Position numbers and translations under genes: made by a program. Under the pieces are notes generated by a model. The model saw only the letters and a program-made list of their open reading frames with translations, made no database searches and was not told where the DNA came from. Shown in pieces: positions 59,569-64,000 of a stretch of DNA of 64,000 nucleotides. Each line of letters begins with the position of its first letter. Position 1 is the first letter of the stretch. This stretch comes from Bacillota bacterium (GTDB lineage Bacteria > Bacillota > Clostridia > Christensenellales > JAEXRW01). The stretch lies in NCBI GenBank assembly GCA_023454175.1, contig JAEXRW010000025.1, positions 620,001 to 684,000 on the forward strand, given 5' to 3'.

Positions 59569-61503
59569 TCAAATGCGCTTTTCATCGATTTCCTGTTTCA
59601 GTATATCGGTGAATGCCGTAAGGGGCATCACGCCCATGTCCCCGGCCTTCCGGCTCCGTACGGCCACGCTGCCGCTCTCGGCTTCCCTGTCCCCGATCAC
59701 CAGCATATAAGGCACCTTCTCCATCTGCGCCTCGCGGATCTTGTACCCGATCTTTTCATTGCGGGTGTCCGCCTCCGTCCGCATCCCCAGGGACTGGAGG
59801 GTTTTGACGGCGGATAGAGCCGCTTCATTCGCGCGCTCGGTGATGGTCAGTACCTTCACCTGTACGGGCGCCAGCCAGGTCGGGAAAGCGCCGGCATATT
59901 TTTCGATGAGCATCGCCAGGGTGCGCTCATAACATCCGAGGGAGGAGCGGTGGATGATGTAGGGCCGCTTTTTCTGCCCCTCGCTGTCGATGTAAAACAT
60001 ATCGAAGCGTTCCGCCAGGGCGATATCGATCTGGATGGTGATTATTGTATCCTCTTTTCCGTGGACGTTGCGCATCTGGATATCCAGCTTGGGGCCGTAG
60101 AATGCCGCCTCGCCCTCGGCTTCGTAATAGTCCATTTTCAGTTCGTTCAAGATGGTCCGCATCATGTTCTGGGACTGTTCCCATACCTCGGTGTCGCCGA
60201 TGTACTTCTTCCGGTTGTTCGGGTCCCATTTGGAGAACCGGTAGCGGATGTCTTCGCTGATGCCCAGCGTGTTCATCATGAAATGGACCAGGTCCACCAC
60301 GCCTTTGAATTCGTCGGAGAGCTGTTCCGGCGTCACGATGAGGTGTCCTTCCGAGAGGGTGAACTGGCGTACCCGGATGAGGCCGTGCATCTCTCCCGAA
60401 GCCTCATTGCGGAAAAGCGTGGAGGTCTCGTTGTAGCGCACCGGCAGGTCGCGGTAGCTGTGTATCGTGGTATTGTAGATCTGGTACTGGAACGGGCAGG
60501 TCATGGGCCGCAGCGCCAGCACCTCCTCGTCCTTCCCTTCCTCTCCCATCACGAACATGCCGTCCTTGTAATGGTCCCAGTGCCCGGATACCTTGTACAG
60601 GTCGCTCTTGGCCATATACGGCGTCTTGGTGAGCTGGTACCCCCGGCGTTCTTCTTCGTCCTCCACGAACCGCTGCAGGATCTGGATCACTTTCGCGCCC
60701 TTGGGCATCAGGAGCGGCAGGCCCTGGCCCACGATATCGCTGGTGGTGAAAAGGCCGAGTTCCCTGCCCAGTTTGTTGTGGTCGCGCTTCTTTGCCTCCT
60801 CCAGCCGGGTGATATACTCCTCCAGGTCGCTTTTCTTGTCAAAGGCGGTGCCGTAGATGCGCTGCAGCATCTTGTTCTTTTCATCCCCGCGCCAGTAGGC
60901 GCCCGCCAGGCTGGTCAGCTTGAATGCCTTCACCCTGCCGGTAAAGGGCAGGTGGGGTCCCGCGCACAGGTCGGTGAATTCACCCTGCCTGTAAAAGGAT
61001 ATTGTCTCCCCTTCCGGGAGCGCGTCGATCAGCTCAACCTTATAGACCTCGCCTGCGTCCTGCATGAGCTTCCTGGCTTCGCTTCTCGGAAGTTCGAATC
61101 GCTCTATCGGCAGGTTTTCGTCGATGATCTTCTGCATTTGGCTTTCGATCTTTACGAGGGTTTCCGCCGTGAACGGCTGGTCGGCGTCGAAATCGTAGTA
61201 GAACCCGTTTTCGATGGCCGGGCCGATGGCGAGTTTGATGCCTTTAAACAGCCTTTTCACGGCCTGGGCCATGATGTGGGATGCGGTGTGGCGGTAGGCG
61301 TTCCGCCCTCCTTCATCGTTCCAGGTGAGGATCTTTAACAGGGCATCCTCGTTGATGGGGTCCGAAAGGCCGATGGTCTTCCCGTTTGCCTCGGCTGCCA
61401 GGGCGTCCTTGGCCAGGCGCGGGCTGATATCCTGCGCGATCTGGTAGGCTGTCACGCCTCTTTCATAGACCTTGCCGTTCCCGTCCGGAAAAGTGATTTT
61501 CAT
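59569..61503 (-). CDS. thrS: Threonyl-tRNA synthetase
   Basis: 644 residues with GGAGAGGG upstream. TGS domain (MKITFPDGNGKVYERG), editing/SAD domain with HTASHIMAQAVKRLF (HxxxH) and DLCAGPHLPFTG, class II core with NEASGEMHGLIRVRQFTL (motif 2) and HRSSLGCYERTLAMLIE (motif 3), and an anticodon-binding domain (VQVKVLTITERANEAA). Regulated by the Thr T-box upstream. Confidence 0.97.
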   Translation of the reverse strand: MKITFPDGNGKVYERGVTAYQIAQDISPRLAKDALAAEANGKTIGLSDPINEDALLKILTWNDEGGRNAYRHTASHIMAQAVKRLFKGIKLAIGPAIENGFYYDFDADQPFTAETLVKIESQMQKIIDENLPIERFELPRSEARKLMQDAGEVYKVELIDALPEGETISFYRQGEFTDLCAGPHLPFTGRVKAFKLTSLAGAYWRGDEKNKMLQRIYGTAFDKKSDLEEYITRLEEAKKRDHNKLGRELGLFTTSDIVGQGLPLLMPKGAKVIQILQRFVEDEEERRGYQLTKTPYMAKSDLYKVSGHWDHYKDGMFVMGEEGKDEEVLALRPMTCPFQYQIYNTTIHSYRDLPVRYNETSTLFRNEASGEMHGLIRVRQFTLSEGHLIVTPEQLSDEFKGVVDLVHFMMNTLGISEDIRYRFSKWDPNNRKKYIGDTEVWEQSQNMMRTILNELKMDYYEAEGEAAFYGPKLDIQMRNVHGKEDTIITIQIDIALAERFDMFYIDSEGQKKRPYIIHRSSLGCYERTLAMLIEKYAGAFPTWLAPVQVKVLTITERANEAALSAVKTLQSLGMRTEADTRNEKIGYKIREAQMEKVPYMLVIGDREAESGSVAVRSRKAGDMGVMPLTAFTDILKQEIDEKRI

Positions 61504-61544
61504 ATTTATTCCCTCTCCTGCTGCATTGATAAAATCAAAAAACC

Positions 61545-61740
61545 CGTCCCCGCAGTACGTCGCAGGGACGGGCCATTACCCGTGGTTCCACCCTCGTTGC
61601 CGCCAAAGATCAGCGGCCGCTCATTGGTCTTTTGCATTCGGGGGCGGTTTTCACTCTTTCATCGCCGCAGGCAGGCTTCCAGCCGTGTCCCGCCCTCTCT
61701 TTGCGGTCTTTGAATGCTACTTTTTCCCGTCATCATGCTT
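61545..61740 (-). promoter_or_regulatory. T-box riboswitch (Thr), controls thrS
   Basis: Minus strand T-box motif GAGGGTGGAACCACGGG at about 61578-61594, followed by a terminator (CCCGTCCC/GGGACGGG arms, T-run near 61536-61541). The stretch GTGAAAACCGCCCCCGAATG (around 61634-61653) aligns with the same stretch in the pheS leader and places ACC (61646-61648) as the specifier, a threonine codon. Confidence 0.92.
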
Positions 61741-61758
61741 ATTCGTTTTTCAATGTCG

Positions 61759-61788
61759 ATTATACAGCAGTGTTGCCTGCGATGTCAA
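61759..61788 (-). promoter_or_regulatory. Sigma-A promoter of thrS
   Basis: Minus strand perfect TTGACA (61783-61788) and TATAAT (61759-61764) with an 18-nt spacer. Confidence 0.85.
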
Positions 61789-61794
61789 ACACGC

Positions 61795-62601
61795 CTATTT
61801 GCGCACATCCGGCTCGTATTTCACCCTGCCGGTGAATACCTTGTTGATCGTGTCCATTACCTTTGGCATCTTTTCCTTTGCCGCATGGATGGTGATATAG
61901 CATGGGGCGATGTTGATCAGGGAGCTGATGAGCGCATCCTCGCTCCGGATGGCGTCTTCACCGATGAGAAAATCCTCGCAGTTCATCATCTTCATGTTTT
62001 CATCCAGTATCAGGTATCCCCCCACGCCGTCCAGCAATACATGCACTTCGCGTGCTTTCGGTTTTTGAAGCTCCACAAAGTACCGCAGCAAATTAATGAA
62101 TTCATTGTATTCCTTTTCGATGAGCAGTTCCTCGTATGCCCTTTCCACTGCCATTTCCCATTCCGCCAGGATATCCTTCATTCTGAACAGCAGGAATCCT
62201 TCGGGTACGATCTCGCCGTTCTCCTCCAGCTGCGTACACAGGCGCTTTTTTAATTCCCGTAACCACTTCTCCTTTTTGGTATTGAGAAAAGCGACCAGTC
62301 CCTTTCTCGCCTCAAAAAGGAGCCGGGCCTGCGTGGTCTGGGGCAGGTCGCCGTGCCGCATATTGACCAGCCTGGCCAGTATCGGTATTTGCATGTCTTC
62401 GATGATGGATTCTGAAAGTGCAGTGGATACTTTTTCCATCGCTTTTCTGGATTGCCCGTTTTCGCATTCGGAAATGCTGAGTTTGTAAAACCCTCCTTCG
62501 TCCTCCTCGACGTTCACACCTTCGATATTGGCCAGGCGTACATCCAGCACCCTTGCCATTTCCGTACGTGCTGCTTCGCTACCCAACATGTTCAGGCCCA
62601 A
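61795..62601 (-). CDS. ytxC: Putative sporulation protein YtxC
   Basis: About 268 residues. Predicted start TTG 62601 (GGAG 9 nt upstream) or ATG 62589; the open frame further up lacks a ribosome binding site. Blocks SISECENGQSRKAMEKVSTALSESIIEDM, FLLFRMKDILAEWEMAVERAYEELLIEKEYNEFINLLRYFVELQ and the C-terminal INIAPCYITIHAAKEKMPKVMDTINKVF match YtxC proteins. The gene lies upstream of thrS as in other spore formers. Function unknown. Confidence 0.85.
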   Translation of the reverse strand: MGLNMLGSEAARTEMARVLDVRLANIEGVNVEEDEGGFYKLSISECENGQSRKAMEKVSTALSESIIEDMQIPILARLVNMRHGDLPQTTQARLLFEARKGLVAFLNTKKEKWLRELKKRLCTQLEENGEIVPEGFLLFRMKDILAEWEMAVERAYEELLIEKEYNEFINLLRYFVELQKPKAREVHVLLDGVGGYLILDENMKMMNCEDFLIGEDAIRSEDALISSLINIAPCYITIHAAKEKMPKVMDTINKVFTGRVKYEPDVRK

Positions 62602-62873
62602 TATCCACCACTCCGTTTGCCGGAAAACTCCTGCGCAAGCGCGCGCTTTCCCGCTACACATTATGCCGTAAGCGCGCTTTGGTGCGGCTTTGACACGCTC
62701 TTAGTATTCCATCGTATCAATCAAATAAGAGTGATAAATAATGGCTGCAGTTTTATGAACGGTGCGTAAATACAGGAAAATATATCGCATACGGCGGCAC
62801 TGGTACGAGGCCTTGTTTTGATTGCTCTGCCGGAATCGTGTCGATTTTCAGCCGTAAAAAATCGTTGAAGAAT

Positions 62874-62914
62874 AACAGCCTTGTTTTGCTATGTCAAACA
62901 AAAACAAGGCTGTT
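62874..62914 (-). terminator. Hairpin after tRNA-Leu
   Basis: Perfect 14-bp stem (AACAGCCTTGTTTT/AAAACAAGGCTGTT, arms 62901-62914 and 62874-62887) starting 1 nt after the tRNA CCA end. The T-tract after it is poor (ATTCTTC). Confidence 0.65.
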
Positions 62915-62915
62915 T

Positions 62916-63002
<87 letters not shown>

Positions 63003-63182
63003 GCTGCATTATATTTTAATCCCTGCAGAATGTTTTTTCAAGCAAGAAAAGCCGGTTCACGTCAGGAGCATTTTTGACGCTGGACGTCTCCATTATAAAA
63101 CCCGCCGCGCCAGTTATGAAGAGGCTGGAATGAATACCAGCCTCTCATTGGCCCGGGCGATGTTCTTGGTTGTATCACAGGT

Positions 63183-63746
63183 TTATTCCCGCACGATTTT
63201 TTCTTTTTGGAGCTTCCGTATTTTCCTGCCCATGGCCAGGCTTAATTTCAGGAACAGCAGACCGAGTAAGGTCAGTCCGCTTCCCAGAATCACGTTGCTT
63301 ACCCCGGCATTTCCCAGACTGTTGTTCGTGCTGAGGCTTACGATCCCCATCACCAGGTTCACGATGCCTGCCGTTAATTCCAGGCACATGAACGCGGTCT
63401 CAAACCAGAATACCCGCTTGTAATGCGCTATTTTGGAGTCCTTGTCCGAGTAGATGTCAAACGGGCCCTCCGCTGTTTTCTTGCGAAGGTAAACCCAGCG
63501 CCAGTAGGTCGCGATGCATTCCACGCCGTTTTCCTCCAGGAACCGGATATAGGCCATGCTTTCAGGATGGGACGCCGCGTGTTTCAGCAGCTCGATTCTG
63601 TAGGTATACTCGTTCTTCGGTGCTTCAGTGAAAGCATACCTGCACCACGAGTAGTCCGTCATCGCGAGTCCCATGGCTGACATTTCATTGATCCACCGTT
63701 CCTCTTTTTCATAGTCCCAATAGGCTTTCCAGATGATTTGTTTCAT
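63183..63746 (-). CDS. DUF2812 domain membrane protein
   Basis: 187 residues from ATG 63746 (MKQIIWKAYWDYEKEERW), the family start. The DUF2812 core (LNEM-like INEMSAMGLAM, YTYRIELL, GVECIATYWRWVYLRKK) is followed by two membrane helices (FMCLELTAGIVNLVMGIVSL and VILGSGLTLLGLLFLKLSL). It overlaps the PadR regulator by 4 nt, the usual DUF2812-PadR pair. Function is unknown. Confidence 0.88.
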   Translation of the reverse strand: MKQIIWKAYWDYEKEERWINEMSAMGLAMTDYSWCRYAFTEAPKNEYTYRIELLKHAASHPESMAYIRFLEENGVECIATYWRWVYLRKKTAEGPFDIYSDKDSKIAHYKRVFWFETAFMCLELTAGIVNLVMGIVSLSTNNSLGNAGVSNVILGSGLTLLGLLFLKLSLAMGRKIRKLQKEKIVRE

Positions 63747-64000
63747 TTTACAGCACCCCCTGTTATATTCCTGCCGTTTGCGATCAATTCCCCCAGCCTG
63801 CCGATCTCGCAGTCTACGGCTGTTTTCCCCAGGGCAGTGATCTCGTACTCCTTCTTTCGGGAATCCTTTTCCCCGTCGATGGATCGGATCCATTGCTTTT
63901 CCAGCAGCGTGCTGATGGCGCCATACAGAGTCCCCGCCCCCAGGGTCACGCGTCCCTTGCTCAGCTCCTTCACATGCTGCATGATCCCGTATCCGTGCAG
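63743..64000 (-). CDS. PadR-family transcriptional regulator, 5' end cut by window edge
   Basis: The visible 85 codons begin LHGYGIMQHVKELSKGRV and continue LGAGTLYGAISTLLEKQWIRS and KKEYEITALGK, the winged-helix core of PadR regulators. The start lies outside the window. The stop overlaps the DUF2812 ATG (ATGA), so the pair forms one transcription unit and the regulator probably controls it. Confidence 0.9.
   Translation of the reverse strand: MHGYGIMQHVKELSKGRVTLGAGTLYGAISTLLEKQWIRSIDGEKDSRKKEYEITALGKTAVDCEIGRLGELIANGRNITGGAVK

Noticed and set aside
59950..61338. 462-codon open frame on the plus strand
   Set aside because: Antisense shadow of thrS.

Overview
The window is chromosomal DNA from an endospore-forming, moderately GC-rich member of the Firmicutes, class Clostridia. 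The evidence is gene order (ruvCAB-queA-tgt, yajC, secDF-recJ-rel-dtd, infC-rpmI-rplT, thrS-ytxC), sporulation genes (spoIIAA-spoIIAB-sigF, yunB, ytxC, a BofC-like protein), T-box leaders on pheS and thrS, and a SCIFF ranthipeptide with its radical SAM maturase. I cannot name the genus from sequence alone. Almost all genes are on the minus strand; the plus-strand ones are argGH, the prepilin peptidase and two class A penicillin-binding proteins. No rRNA, CRISPR array, phage or insertion sequence was seen.

Layout. 1-8000: secD-secF with its own promoter and terminator, then recJ, a bifunctional (p)ppGpp synthetase/hydrolase, dtd and an MBL hydrolase cut by the left edge. 8000-11250: a ranthipeptide locus (yajC, a four-helix membrane protein, SCIFF peptide, maturase, gamma-carbonic-anhydrase-like protein); the peptide has its own promoter and is separated from its maturase by an intrinsic terminator. 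11300-15800: ruvC-ruvA-ruvB-queA-tgt. 15870-18580: argG-argH behind a promoter overlapped by a good ARG box. 18600-28370: a type IV pilus locus (pilB, pilT, pilC, pilM, pilN, pilO, three pilin-like proteins, divergent pilD) without an obvious major pilin. 28370-33000: proA, a BofC-like protein, an orphan small protein, yebC, a Nudix-like protein and yunB.

33000-41010: two class A PBPs (plus strand) flank the spoIIA operon; between the first PBP and sigF lie two unannotated small ORFs with strong ribosome binding sites, followed by a 257-bp interval bounded by inverted repeats. 41070-47200: thiI with its cysteine desulfurase, then an HtrA protease with a histidine kinase/response regulator pair. 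47200-48120: an AT-rich stretch with a lipoprotein of unknown function. 48200-55660: a DUF523 protein, mutS2, a long zapA, and pheS-pheT behind a Phe T-box. 55700-58200: a secreted SH3-SH3-cadherin-like-EEP protein and a SpoU-family methyltransferase. 58200-62600: infC-rpmI-rplT behind an L20-type attenuator (infC apparently starts at AUA), then thrS behind a Thr T-box, and ytxC. The right end has tRNA-Leu(UAA), a DUF2812 protein and a PadR regulator cut by the edge.

Most genes are housekeeping. The features most worth a second look are the peptide/maturase transcription layout, the paired small ORFs at 35960-36250, the secreted EEP protein, the pilus locus without a major pilin, and the non-standard infC start.
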